Origin: Victivallaceae bacterium
GTDB taxonomy: Bacteria; Verrucomicrobiota; Lentisphaeria; Victivallales; Victivallaceae
Length of the DNA stretch: 64,000 bases
Assembly: GCA_028709805.1 (NCBI GenBank)
Contig: JAQUTL010000008.1
Coordinates: forward strand, 29,359 to 93,358
Direction of reading: 5' to 3'
The translations under genes and the position numbers were made by a program. Shown here in pieces: positions 1-8,353 of the stretch (position 1 is its first letter; each line of letters opens with the position of its first letter). The notes under the pieces were generated by a model that did not search any database, was not told where the DNA came from, and saw nothing but the letters and a program-made list of their open reading frames with translations.

Positions 1-1250
1 GCGACATTTTTCCGGAGGAGGCCAGAAGATGGCGCGGCGTTGAACAGACCGCCGCCGAGGTGTTCTCCTCATACAATTTCGGCGAACTGCGCACGCCGAT
101 TTTCGAGTATACCGAAGTGTTTCACCGCGGACTCGGGGACGAGACCGAGGTGGTCAAAAAAGAGATGTACACCTTCGAGGACCGCGGCGGACGGTCGCTG
201 ACCCTGCGCCCGGAGGGAACCGCCGGCGTCATGCGGGCGCTGCTGAACACCGATGTGCTCAACGGCGTTGAACAGCGCGTCTACTACTGCGGGCCGATGT
301 TTCGCGGCGAACGGCCGGCCGCCGGCCGCCGGCGTCAGTTTCATCAGGTCGGCGCGGAGTGTGTCGGGCGCGTCTCGCCGGAGCTTGACGTGGAATGCAT
401 CGCCATGCTGTGGAATCTGCTGAAAAAACTTTCCATCACCGGATGCGAACTTCTGATCAACACCCGCGGCGTGGCGGCCGACCGGGTTGAAGCGGTCAAG
501 CTGCTGCGCGACTACTTTTCCGGTCATATCGGCGACATGTGCGACGACTGCCGCGAACGGCTGCAGAACAACGTCTGGCGCATTCTCGACTGCAAACAGG
601 AGGGATGCCGGAAGGTCATCGCCGGAGCGCCGGATTATCTGGCGTGCTACACGCCGGAAAGCCGCGAATATTTCTCGCGGGTGCTGGCCGGACTTGACCG
701 GCTCGGCATCCGTTACCGGCACGATCCGCTGCTGGTGCGCGGGCTGGACTACTATGTCCATACGGTTTTTGAAGTGACGCATCCGGGAGCGCAGGGAGCC
801 ATCGCGGGAGGCGGGCGTTATGAGCTTTATCTGCCGGAGCAGTCGCGTCCGGTGGTCGGCGTCGGATTTGCCGCCGGAATGGAGCGGCTGATGATCGCGC
901 AGGACGCGCTGGGCGTCTCCACTGCGGTCGAACCCGGAAGACTGGTCTATCTTATCGGTCTGGGACATGACGCGATACTGGCCAATCTGGCGCTGGCCGA
1001 CGAGCTGCGCTCCGGCGGACTCCGGGTTGAATGCGAAGTCGAGGACAAGTCGATGAAGGCGCAGATGCGCACCGCCAACCGGATCGGCGCGGCGGTGGCG
1101 GTCATCACCGGAAGCGACGAGCTGGCCGGCGGAACCGTTGTCGTCCGCGATCTTTCCGATGGAGCGCAGACGACAACGCCCCGCGGCGGCGCCGCGGCGA
1201 AATGTGTTGAAATTCTTAACAATCAGGATAAAGATAAAAAGGAAGACAAA
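1..1250 (+). CDS. hisS: Histidyl-tRNA synthetase, N-terminus cut by window edge
   Basis: Class II HisRS, which charges tRNA-His in the cytoplasm. The frame is open from base 3, where translation starts DIFPEEARRW, the typical HisRS start region, so only a short N-terminus is missing. Visible motifs are motif 2 (GPMFRGERP and the following Arg-rich loop), the HisRS-specific LVRGLDYY and AGGGRYE segments, and motif 3 (GFAAGMERL), followed by the anticodon-binding domain (VYLIGLG to VVVRDL). No stop codon separates this frame from adk: HisRS homology ends near base 1218 and the frame continues through an Asp/Lys-rich linker into adenylate kinase, with one stop at 1902-1904. The 1250 boundary is set only by the internal adk start. 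Confidence 0.93.
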
Positions 1251-1904
1251 ATGACAATCACCAAAAAGAATCTTATCTTCTTGGGCGGTCCTGGTTCCGG
1301 CAAGGGAACCATGTCCGCGGCGCTGATGGAGCTGTATCCGCTGGCGCACATCTCCACCGGTGACTTGCTGCGCGACGAGATCAAGCGCGACACTGAACTC
1401 GGTCGCGCCGCCGCCGGCATCATGAAGAACGGCGGTCTGGTTCCGGATGACGTGGTCTGCGGCATGGTCAGAAACCGTCTGGCCCAGCCGGACTGCGCCG
1501 GCGGTTTCATTCTCGACGGCTTTCCGCGCACCATCGCGCAGGCCGAGAAGCTGAACCAGCTGCTGGCCGAGCTTGGCAAAAAGGTCGAGGCCGTGATCAA
1601 CATCGTGGTTCCGGACGAGGTCATTCTCCAGCGGCTCACCAGCCGGCTCTGCTGCAAGGGATGCAGCGAAATCTACAACAAGCTTTCCAAGCCTCCGAAG
1701 AAGGCAGGTGTCTGCGACAAGTGCGGCGGCGAACTTTATCAGCGCCCCGACGATTCGCTCGAGACCGCAAAACAGCGGCTGGAAGTGTTCTACAAGAACA
1801 CCAGTCCGCTGATCGAATATTACCGCAACGCCGGTCTGCTGTACGACATCACCGGCAACGAGATAGCCGAGAAACTCGCGGAAATAACCGCGGTTCTGGC
1901 TTGA
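1251..1904 (+). CDS. adk: Adenylate kinase with zinc-type LID
   Basis: Interconverts ATP + AMP and 2 ADP. The 217-residue protein has the P-loop GGPGSGKGT (residues 12-20), the DGFPRT motif (89-94), and a LID holding C135-x2-C138 and C155-x2-C158, the structural zinc site of the long bacterial form. The ATG at 1251 is preceded by AGGA at 1240-1243, a good ribosome-binding site, so independent initiation is likely. The upstream hisS frame reads into it without a stop, so a HisRS-Adk fusion of more than 630 residues could also be made. map follows after 19 bases. Confidence 0.93.
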   Translation: MTITKKNLIFLGGPGSGKGTMSAALMELYPLAHISTGDLLRDEIKRDTELGRAAAGIMKNGGLVPDDVVCGMVRNRLAQPDCAGGFILDGFPRTIAQAEKLNQLLAELGKKVEAVINIVVPDEVILQRLTSRLCCKGCSEIYNKLSKPPKKAGVCDKCGGELYQRPDDSLETAKQRLEVFYKNTSPLIEYYRNAGLLYDITGNEIAEKLAEITAVLA

Positions 1905-1923
1905 TACGGAATCCAGGCTTGAA

Positions 1924-2697
1924 ATGGTAAGCAGCAGAGACACGATAATTCATACGCCGGAGGAGATCGCGCGGATCCGGACGGCGGCTCAGGCCACCGC
2001 CTGGGTGCGCGACGAACTCGCGGCGAAACTTGAACCGGGAATGACGACAAAGGAAGTTGACGTGCTGGCCGGGTGTCTGATCGCCCAGACCGGCGGAACC
2101 AGCAGTTTTCTCGGTTACCACGGGTATCCGGGCAACGTCTGCATTTCGGTGAACGACGTGGTTGTTCACGGAATCGGCAGCAACGAGAAAATGTTGCGGG
2201 ACGGCGATATCGTCAGCATCGACATCGGCGTGGCCATCAACGGCGCCACCGGAGACACCGCGCGAACCGTTCCGCTGGGGAAGGTGGGCAGCGACGTTGA
2301 ACGGCTGCTGGTCAACACCGAACTGGCGCTGATGAAGGGCATTGAGCAGGCGAAGGCCGGCAACCATATCGGCGACATATCGGCGGCGGTTGAGAAAGTC
2401 GCGGTGCGGGCCGGTCTGGGCGTGGTCCGCGACTATGTGGGGCACGGCTGCGGAATAAAACTGCACGAACCGCCTGAGATCCCGAATTTTCAGAGCCGCT
2501 ACCGCGGCCCGCGTCTCGAACCCGGCATGGTGCTTGCCATCGAGCCGATGCTGAACCTCGGCACCTGGAAGGTGCGCACCGAGCGCGACAACTGGACCGT
2601 CCGCACCTGCGACGGCAAGTGGTCGGCTCATTTTGAGCACCTCGTTCTCGTAACCGAAGAAACCCCGGAGATTTTAACATGGCCAAAGACGATGTAA
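1924..2697 (+). CDS. map: Methionine aminopeptidase type I
   Basis: Removes the initiator Met from nascent proteins. The 257 residues have the pita-bread fold signature, with metal ligands D100, D111, H174, E207 and E238 all present ([33 protein letters not shown]). There is no N-terminal SH3-binding extension, as in type Ia. It sits between adk and infA, a common bacterial translation neighbourhood, and its 3' end overlaps infA by 19 bases, implying translational coupling. Confidence 0.95.
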   Translation: MVSSRDTIIHTPEEIARIRTAAQATAWVRDELAAKLEPGMTTKEVDVLAGCLIAQTGGTSSFLGYHGYPGNVCISVNDVVVHGIGSNEKMLRDGDIVSIDIGVAINGATGDTARTVPLGKVGSDVERLLVNTELALMKGIEQAKAGNHIGDISAAVEKVAVRAGLGVVRDYVGHGCGIKLHEPPEIPNFQSRYRGPRLEPGMVLAIEPMLNLGTWKVRTERDNWTVRTCDGKWSAHFEHLVLVTEETPEILTWPKTM

Positions 2698-2897
2698 TCA
2701 GAGTTGACGGCGTGGTCAGGGAATTGCTGCCGAACACAATGTTCAAGGTGGAAATTACCGGCGGCCACACTATTTTATCGCATATCAGCGGCAAGATGCG
2801 CCTCAACTTCATCCGCATATTGCCCGGCGACCAGGTAACGCTGGAAATGTCGCCTTACGACCTTACCAAAGGGCGGATTGTATTCCGCAAAAAATAG
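2679..2897 (+). CDS. infA: Translation initiation factor IF-1
   Basis: A 72-residue S1/OB-fold protein that binds the 30S A site during initiation. Family landmarks are [11 protein letters not shown] at the start, HISGKMR with the conserved loop, and the basic end KGRIVFRKK. Length is exactly typical. The start lies inside the end of map. ackA begins 9 bases downstream. Confidence 0.97.
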   Translation: MAKDDVIRVDGVVRELLPNTMFKVEITGGHTILSHISGKMRLNFIRILPGDQVTLEMSPYDLTKGRIVFRKK

Positions 2898-2906
2898 GGA
2901 AGAAAA

Positions 2907-4151
2907 ATGAGAGTTCTGGTACTTAACGCCGGCAGTTCGTCGGTCAAATTCACGCTGTACAGCATGGCGCACGAAACGGTGCTGGCCAAGGGACAGGTCG
3001 AACGGCTCGGCCTTGAAAATCCGAACCTGATCTACAAACGGATCGCCGACGGGTATAAGTCCGAGCAGGAGCGGCGCGACATTAAAAATATTGAAGACGC
3101 CATCCGCGCGATCTGCGAAAAATTGACGGATAAAAAAGTCGGCGTCATTTCCTCGCTTTCCGAAATCGAGGCGATCGGTCATCGCGTGCTGCACGGCGGC
3201 GAACGCGCCACCCGCCCGGTGATGGTAAACTCCGAGGTCAAGGATATTATCCGCGACTGCATCCCGCTGGGGCCGCTGCACAATCCGGCCAACCTTGCCG
3301 GCATCGAAGCCTGTGAGCGGATATTTCCGAATGTTCCGAACGTGGCCGCGTTCGACACCGAATTTCATCAGACCATGCCGCCGCAGGCGTTCCTGTACGC
3401 GATTCCGTATGAATTTTACACCAAGTACGGCATCCGGCGCTACGGCTTTCACGGCACCAGCCACAACTTTGTTTCGCGCGCCGCCGCCGCCTATATGGAC
3501 CGGCCGCTGGCGACGTTGAAACTCATCACCTGTCACCTCGGCAACGGGTGCAGCATCACCGCGATCAACAACGGCGTGGTGGTCGACACCTCAATGGGGC
3601 TGACGCCGCTTGAAGGACTGATGATGGGAACCCGTTCCGGCGATATCGACCCGGCGGTGGTGCTGCGGCTGATGGAGCTGGGCAAGACCCGCGAGGAGAT
3701 CGACAAGCTGTTGAACAAGCAGTCCGGACTGCTCGGCGTCGGCGGCATCGGTTCGAGCGACATGCGCGACATCATCGCCGCCGAGATGAAGGGCGACCAG
3801 CAGGCGCTGCTGGCCCGCCGCATGTTCACCCGCCGCGTGGTCAAATACATCGGCGCCTATTTCACGCTGCTCAACGGCGCGGACGCAATCGTCTTTACCG
3901 GCGGCGTTGGCGAGTGGAGCAATTATGTGCGCGCCAAGGTGATTGCCAAGCTCAGCTGTCTCGGCGTTAAGCTGGACGAGGCGGCGAACGAAAAATGTCT
4001 CGGCCGTCCGGGGACAATCTCCACCGCCGACAGCCGGATCAAGGTGATCGTCATGCCGACCGACGAGGAGCTGATGATCGCCAGAAGCGTTCTTGAAACT
4101 CTTAAAATGGAAGATGTCCGTCTGAATCCAAATAAGAAAGCTGTGAAGTGA
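2907..4151 (+). CDS. ackA: Acetate kinase
   Basis: Makes acetate and ATP from acetyl phosphate and ADP, the last step of fermentative acetate production. The 414 residues belong to the ASKHA fold: NAGSSSVKF (phosphate 1), FDTEFHQTMP, CHLGNGCSI (phosphate 2) and the GGVGE adenosine region are all present. The start has a ribosome-binding site (GGGAAGA). The stop TGA at 4149-4151 is directly followed by the pta start, so the pair forms the classic Pta-AckA route. Confidence 0.96.
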   Translation: MRVLVLNAGSSSVKFTLYSMAHETVLAKGQVERLGLENPNLIYKRIADGYKSEQERRDIKNIEDAIRAICEKLTDKKVGVISSLSEIEAIGHRVLHGGERATRPVMVNSEVKDIIRDCIPLGPLHNPANLAGIEACERIFPNVPNVAAFDTEFHQTMPPQAFLYAIPYEFYTKYGIRRYGFHGTSHNFVSRAAAAYMDRPLATLKLITCHLGNGCSITAINNGVVVDTSMGLTPLEGLMMGTRSGDIDPAVVLRLMELGKTREEIDKLLNKQSGLLGVGGIGSSDMRDIIAAEMKGDQQALLARRMFTRRVVKYIGAYFTLLNGADAIVFTGGVGEWSNYVRAKVIAKLSCLGVKLDEAANEKCLGRPGTISTADSRIKVIVMPTDEELMIARSVLETLKMEDVRLNPNKKAVK

Positions 4152-4153
4152 AA

Positions 4154-5167
4154 ATGAGTGCTCTTGATCTTTTTGTCGCCAAGGCCCGGACCGGGAATAA
4201 AAAGCTGGTGATGCCGGAGGGGCAGGACCCCAGAGTGGTCGCCGCCGCCAATATGACGGTTGAACGCAAGGTTGCCGCCAAGGTGATCGTGCTGGGAACC
4301 GAGGCCGAGATCGCCGCCGCATGCGCCAAATCAGGCATTGTCGAGCGCAAATTTGAAACGCTGGATTATCTTGCGTCGCCGCTGTTCGAGCAGTACGCCG
4401 CCCAGTTTGCGGAAATGCGCGCCAAAAAGGGCGCCACCATTGAAACCGGCCGCAAGGCGATGCAGAGCCGCATCTACTTCGGCGCGATGATGACCCGCAA
4501 CAAGCTGGTGGACGGCCTGGTGGCCGGAAGCATCGCCAGCACCGCCGACATGCTTCGCGCCGCGTTTCAGTGCATCGGCACTGCGCCGGGGATCAAAATC
4601 GGCAGCAGCTGCTTTGTCATGGACCTCAAGCACCCGACCGCCTCCGGCGACTCGGTGCTGCTGTTCGGCGACTGCGGCGTCAATCCCGATCCGACCGCCG
4701 AGCAGCTGGTGGACATCGCCACCGCCACGGCCGGAACCTATCGCGCACTGATCGGCAAAACGCCGAAAGTCGCGTTTCTGTCGTTTTCCACCAAGGGGAG
4801 CGCCGAGCACGAGATACTTGAAAAAGTGATCGCCGCGGCCGGGATGTTCAAGGACAAGATCAAGGCGGAAAATCTCGACATACTTGCCGACGGCGAGCTT
4901 CAGGCTGACGCCGCGCTGGTGCCGTCCGTCGCCGCGAGCAAGGCTCCCGGGAGTGAAATCGCCGGCGCCGCCAACGTGCTGATCTTTCCGGACCTTAACG
5001 CCGGCAACATCTGTTACAAACTGGTTCAGCGTCTGGCACAGGCCGACGCCTACGGCCCGATTCTTCAAGGGCTGGCCATGCCGTTGAACGATCTTTCGCG
5101 CGGCTGTTCCGCCGAGGACATCTTCGGCAACGCCGCAATCACGGTTTGTCAGGCTATGTCGCGTTAG
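4154..5167 (+). CDS. pta: Phosphate acetyltransferase (short form)
   Basis: Converts acetyl-CoA and phosphate to acetyl phosphate, the substrate for the neighbouring acetate kinase. The 337 residues correspond to the catalytic PTA/PTB domain only, without the DRTGG or AAA-like N-terminal regulatory domains of long Pta. Typical segments are VMPEGQDPRV, GLVAGS, SCFVMDL and the C-terminal FPDLNAGNICYK. The ATG at 4154 is 2 bases after the ackA stop; a GTG at 4148 in the same frame is less likely. A phosphate butyryltransferase is possible but the ackA pairing favours Pta. Confidence 0.93.
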   Translation: MSALDLFVAKARTGNKKLVMPEGQDPRVVAAANMTVERKVAAKVIVLGTEAEIAAACAKSGIVERKFETLDYLASPLFEQYAAQFAEMRAKKGATIETGRKAMQSRIYFGAMMTRNKLVDGLVAGSIASTADMLRAAFQCIGTAPGIKIGSSCFVMDLKHPTASGDSVLLFGDCGVNPDPTAEQLVDIATATAGTYRALIGKTPKVAFLSFSTKGSAEHEILEKVIAAAGMFKDKIKAENLDILADGELQADAALVPSVAASKAPGSEIAGAANVLIFPDLNAGNICYKLVQRLAQADAYGPILQGLAMPLNDLSRGCSAEDIFGNAAITVCQAMSR

Positions 5168-5194
5168 AGAGTAGGGTTTCTACAGGGGCAGGGG

Positions 5195-5233
5195 ACTTCC
5201 CGGACATGTGTCCGGGAAGCTCCTTCTTTTTTT
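5195..5233 (+). terminator. Rho-independent terminator after pta
   Basis: A near-perfect 11-bp stem (5196-5206 paired with 5209-5219, around CGGACATGTGTCCG) is followed by a T-rich run ending at 5233. It ends the hisS-to-pta transcription unit before the fabH promoter. Confidence 0.85.
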
Positions 5234-5264
5234 GCGCTGGGGGGTGGAACGCTGCGGAAACGAG

Positions 5265-5300
5265 TTGATTTTTTGAACAAAACGGGTATATTTTATACCC
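5265..5300 (+). promoter_or_regulatory. Promoter of fabH with a 7-bp inverted repeat
   Basis: TTGATT (5265-5270) and TATATT (5287-5292) are separated by 16 bases. The -10 region lies inside the perfect inverted repeat GGGTATA-TTT-TATACCC (5284-5300), which could be a repressor operator for fatty-acid synthesis control. This is inferred from sequence only. Confidence 0.5.
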
Positions 5301-5312
5301 GGGGAGAAATGG

Positions 5313-6326
5313 ATGACTATGCATAATTGCAGAATTGTGGCAATGGCGGAACACCTGCCCGAACGATGTGTGGCCAATGCCGAACTCGCGGCTGAATTCC
5401 CGGAATGGGACATGGAAAAACTGGCGCGGAAAGTCGGCGTCAGCGAACGGCATATCGCGGGGGCGGCGGAAACCGCGCTTGATCTGGCGGAAAAAGCGGC
5501 GGAAAAAGTGTTTGCCGAAAGCGGATTCGACCGTTCCGCAATCGACTTCATCCTGTTTTGCACCCAGAGTCCGGACTACCCGCTGCCGACCACCGCGTGT
5601 CTGCTTCAGGACCGGCTCGGACTGTCCACTTCGATCGGCGCATTGGATTTTGCGCTCGGCTGTTCCGGATTTGTCTACGGACTGTCGCTGGCGCAGGGAC
5701 TGATTGCCGCCGGCAGCTCGCGGAATCTGCTGCTGATAACGGCGGACACCTATACGAAATATCTGCATCCGCAGGATCACAACAACCGGACGATTTTCGG
5801 CGACGGCGCGGCCGCCACTATAATCACCGCGACGGATGCCGGCGGTATCGGGAAATTTGTTTTTGGAACCAACGGCTCCGGCGGCGTCAATCTGATCGTC
5901 AAAAACGGCGGCGCCAGAAATGCGTTCAATCCGGCGGCAGAACTCCGGCGCACCCGCACCGGCAGCGTGTCGAACGACAATTATCTGTATATGAACGGTC
6001 CGGAAATCTTCAACTATGTGACCGAGTGGATTCCAAAACTGGTCAATGACACCCTGTCCGCCAACCGCATGACCATGGACGAAGTTGATTATTTCGTTTT
6101 TCATCAGGCCAATGCCCATATGCTGAAGTTTCTGCGCCGTCAGCTCGGAATACCGGAAGAGAGGTTTTTCAACGACATGACTATGGTTGGCAACACGGTG
6201 TCGTCCACCATTCCGATCGGGCTGTGCCAGCTGTTGGCGGAGGGCAAGATCAAGCGGGGAGACCGCGTGATGCTGGTCGGGTTCGGCGTCGGCTATTCAT
6301 GGGGGGCAGCGATTGTCGAATTGTGA
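5313..6326 (+). CDS. fabH: 3-oxoacyl-[ACP] synthase III (KAS III)
   Basis: Condenses acetyl-CoA with malonyl-ACP to start fatty-acid chains. The 337-residue thiolase-fold protein keeps the catalytic triad C117 (GCSGF), H264 (VFHQAN) and N294 (GNTVSS). It has its own promoter and stands alone, not inside a fab operon. It is slightly longer than typical FabH (about 320) and has an insertion around residues 195-225, so a specialised FabH-like enzyme is a minor alternative. The ribosome-binding site is GGGGAGA at 5301-5307. Confidence 0.88.
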   Translation: MTMHNCRIVAMAEHLPERCVANAELAAEFPEWDMEKLARKVGVSERHIAGAAETALDLAEKAAEKVFAESGFDRSAIDFILFCTQSPDYPLPTTACLLQDRLGLSTSIGALDFALGCSGFVYGLSLAQGLIAAGSSRNLLLITADTYTKYLHPQDHNNRTIFGDGAAATIITATDAGGIGKFVFGTNGSGGVNLIVKNGGARNAFNPAAELRRTRTGSVSNDNYLYMNGPEIFNYVTEWIPKLVNDTLSANRMTMDEVDYFVFHQANAHMLKFLRRQLGIPEERFFNDMTMVGNTVSSTIPIGLCQLLAEGKIKRGDRVMLVGFGVGYSWGAAIVEL

Positions 6327-6356
6327 CGGGGTCGCATAAAAAAAGGAGTGCGGATA

Positions 6357-6650
6357 ATGGACGTTAAAAAATTTTGGATTACTCTGATCGCCGGTGTGAC
6401 GGCCATGTCGCTGATCTTCGGCGGCCTGTTCTGGTACAACTACCGGTGGTTCAACGCGCTCGACGGCGGCTGGCATGCGCATCCGCTGTTTCTGGCGGTT
6501 GGCGGTCTGATCGGGATCGCCTGGTGCGCCATGCTGTTTCTGTGGACATTTTCCGTGGTGACGGACAAAGTTTGGTCGTTCGTTTGGTCGGCGGTTGGCG
6601 GAGTCGTGCTGCTGGCGGTGATGATTGAATTGATCAAACTGGCAGAATGA
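6357..6650 (+). CDS. Small membrane protein, unknown function
   Basis: The 97-residue protein has three hydrophobic segments (about residues 7-25, 42-62 and 72-92) and the short loop YRWFNALDGGWHAHP between the first two. I do not recognise the family. The ATG at 6357 is chosen because AGGAG lies 8 bases upstream; a GTG at 6348 is in frame. It follows fabH by 30 bases and is probably cotranscribed, ending at the terminator near 6.7 kb. Confidence 0.7.
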   Translation: MDVKKFWITLIAGVTAMSLIFGGLFWYNYRWFNALDGGWHAHPLFLAVGGLIGIAWCAMLFLWTFSVVTDKVWSFVWSAVGGVVLLAVMIELIKLAE

Positions 6651-6674
6651 GCTTTTAGCGGCATTGAGACAATA

Positions 6675-6714
6675 AAAAACGCGATCTTCCGGGTAAAGGA
6701 AGATCGCATTTTTT
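6675..6714. terminator. Bidirectional terminator
   Basis: The stem 6681-6690 / 6698-6707 (GCGATCTTCC with its complement) has a T run on the plus side and an A run on the left that becomes a T run on the minus strand. It can stop both the fabH unit and the convergent minus-strand operon ending with gmhB. Confidence 0.88.
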
Positions 6715-6720
6715 CAGTTG

Positions 6721-7287
6721 TCAGCGTTTCGGAAACCGGTTATTCCGGCGCGAAAGAAAGTCCATGACCGCCGCCAGCGGGTCTTGGGCCAGCGTCACGC
6801 CGGCGGCCTCCGGCTGGGTTTTGGCGGTCTTTCCATAGCCGGTCAGAACCAGATAGCACTCCGCCAATCCGGCGTTGCGGCCGGCGTTGATGTCGCTCAT
6901 CCGGTCGCCGATAAGAAACGAGCGGCCGAGGTCAATATCCCATTTTTCGGCGGCGGCGAGCAGCATGCCCGGCGCCGGTTTACGGCAGTTGCACGCTCCG
7001 GTGAAATCCGGGTGATGCGGACAGTAGAAGAAATCGTCGATTCTTTCGTTGTCGGCGGCAAGCAGTTCCTGTATCCGGCGGTGGACCCGCCCGACGTCGG
7101 ATTCGGGAAAAAGCGACTTGGCCACTCCGGCCTGATTGGTCACCACCACCGCCAGAAATCCGGCTTCGTGAAGCCGCCGCAGCGCCTCGGCCGTTCCCGG
7201 AATAAGAACGGTTTCCTCCGGAGTGTGAAGATAGTTCACCTCTTCGTTGACCACCCCGTCGCGGTCGAGAAAACAAGCCTGCAGCAC
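6721..7287 (-). CDS. gmhB: D-glycero-D-manno-heptose 1,7-bisphosphate 7-phosphatase
   Basis: A HAD-superfamily phosphatase of ADP-heptose synthesis for lipopolysaccharide core. The 188 residues show the DxD nucleophile (FLDRDGVVN, D8 and D10), motif II VTNQAGV, the zinc-loop Cys/His cluster CPHHP to CNCRKP typical of GmhB, and motif IV IGDRMSDI. A histidinol-phosphatase is a less likely alternative. It is the last gene of the long minus-strand series, 3 bases after the polyprenyl synthase gene. Confidence 0.9.
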   Translation of the reverse strand: MLQACFLDRDGVVNEEVNYLHTPEETVLIPGTAEALRRLHEAGFLAVVVTNQAGVAKSLFPESDVGRVHRRIQELLAADNERIDDFFYCPHHPDFTGACNCRKPAPGMLLAAAEKWDIDLGRSFLIGDRMSDINAGRNAGLAECYLVLTGYGKTAKTQPEAAGVTLAQDPLAAVMDFLSRRNNRFPKR

Positions 7288-7290
7288 CGG

Positions 7291-8352
7291 TTACACCTCT
7301 CTTTCGAGCAAATAGTCCAGCAGTTCGCCCAGCGAGCGGCGGTAGGGGCTTTCCGGAAGTTTTTCCAGCGCCGCTCTGGCGGCCGCGGTACGTTCGGCGG
7401 CGCGGGCGGCTGCCTTTTCCAGCGCACCGCTTTCCCGGTAGATGGTGCGGACTTTTTCCATATCCTCCGCAGTGCAGTCGGGGCGGCCGAAAAACGAAAG
7501 CAGTTCTTTTTTACCGCCTTCGCCCAGACTTTCCAGCGCGTACAGCAGGAGCATCGTCACTTTGCGCTCGGCGATGTCCGATCCGATCGGCTTGCCGAAT
7601 TTGCCGTGTGCGCCGAATATTCCGAGATAGTCGTCGCGCATCTGAAACGCGACCGCGGCGTTCATCGCCATTTCCGCGAGCGGAATTATCTGTGGATGGT
7701 CGTTGGTGGTGGAATCCAGTGCGATCATCGCACCGGTTTCAACGCAGAACTGGAACAGAACGCCGGTCTTTTTTTCAAACATGCGCTCAACATCGTCCGG
7801 TCGCAGCCGGTCGATGTCTATATAGCTCATCGCCACGTCCAGCGCCTCGCCGGAGACCAGTTCGCGGTTGGCGAAACTCTGCATTCTCGCCGCAATGGCG
7901 AGCAGCACCTCCGCCCTGACGCCGGGAGCCTTAAGCAGCAGTGAATTGGCCCACGCCTGCTGGAGGTCGCCGCAGAGTATGGCGAAGTCGCGTCCGAAGC
8001 GGATTTGAGCATCGTCAGTCAACCGCATCTCCCGTCCGGCGACGGACTGAAGTTGTTTGTGACTTGTGGGGGCGCCGCGGCGGAAATCGTCGTCGTCGAT
8101 TATGTCGTCATGCACCAGCGTCCAGTTGTGAAAGACCTCGCAGGCGACGGCCGGATACAGCGCCCGGCTTTCGCCGCCGCCGAGTGCTCCGCAGCTCCAG
8201 ACGGTCAACGCCGGACGCAGTCGTTTGCCGCCGCGTCGCGGATAATCAACCACTGCCTCGCGCAGAAACTGCGGAACTATGGCCGCGGGGAAGTCGTCGT
8301 GTTCAAGCACCCGGTCGACTTCGGCCGCTACCCTTTTCAGTTCGTCCAGCAT
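7291..8352 (-). CDS. Polyprenyl diphosphate synthase (trans-isoprenyl synthase)
   Basis: Joins isopentenyl diphosphate to allylic diphosphates in isoprenoid synthesis. The 353 residues have the first Asp-rich motif in HDDIIDDDDFRRG and a second motif DDYLGIFG, where the last position is Gly rather than Asp, as seen in several geranylgeranyl diphosphate synthases. Chain length cannot be fixed from sequence alone. I start at the ATG 8350-8352, one base after the ilvD stop, rather than at an in-frame start 45 codons upstream, which would lie inside ilvD. Confidence 0.85.
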   Translation of the reverse strand: MLDELKRVAAEVDRVLEHDDFPAAIVPQFLREAVVDYPRRGGKRLRPALTVWSCGALGGGESRALYPAVACEVFHNWTLVHDDIIDDDDFRRGAPTSHKQLQSVAGREMRLTDDAQIRFGRDFAILCGDLQQAWANSLLLKAPGVRAEVLLAIAARMQSFANRELVSGEALDVAMSYIDIDRLRPDDVERMFEKKTGVLFQFCVETGAMIALDSTTNDHPQIIPLAEMAMNAAVAFQMRDDYLGIFGAHGKFGKPIGSDIAERKVTMLLLYALESLGEGGKKELLSFFGRPDCTAEDMEKVRTIYRESGALEKAAARAAERTAAARAALEKLPESPYRRSLGELLDYLLEREV

Positions 8353-8353
8353 G

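Noticed and set aside
69..1943. A 624-codon minus-strand open frame opposite hisS-adk
   Set aside because: It is the GC-rich shadow of two clear plus-strand genes; its translation is Arg/His/Gln-rich with no family pattern.
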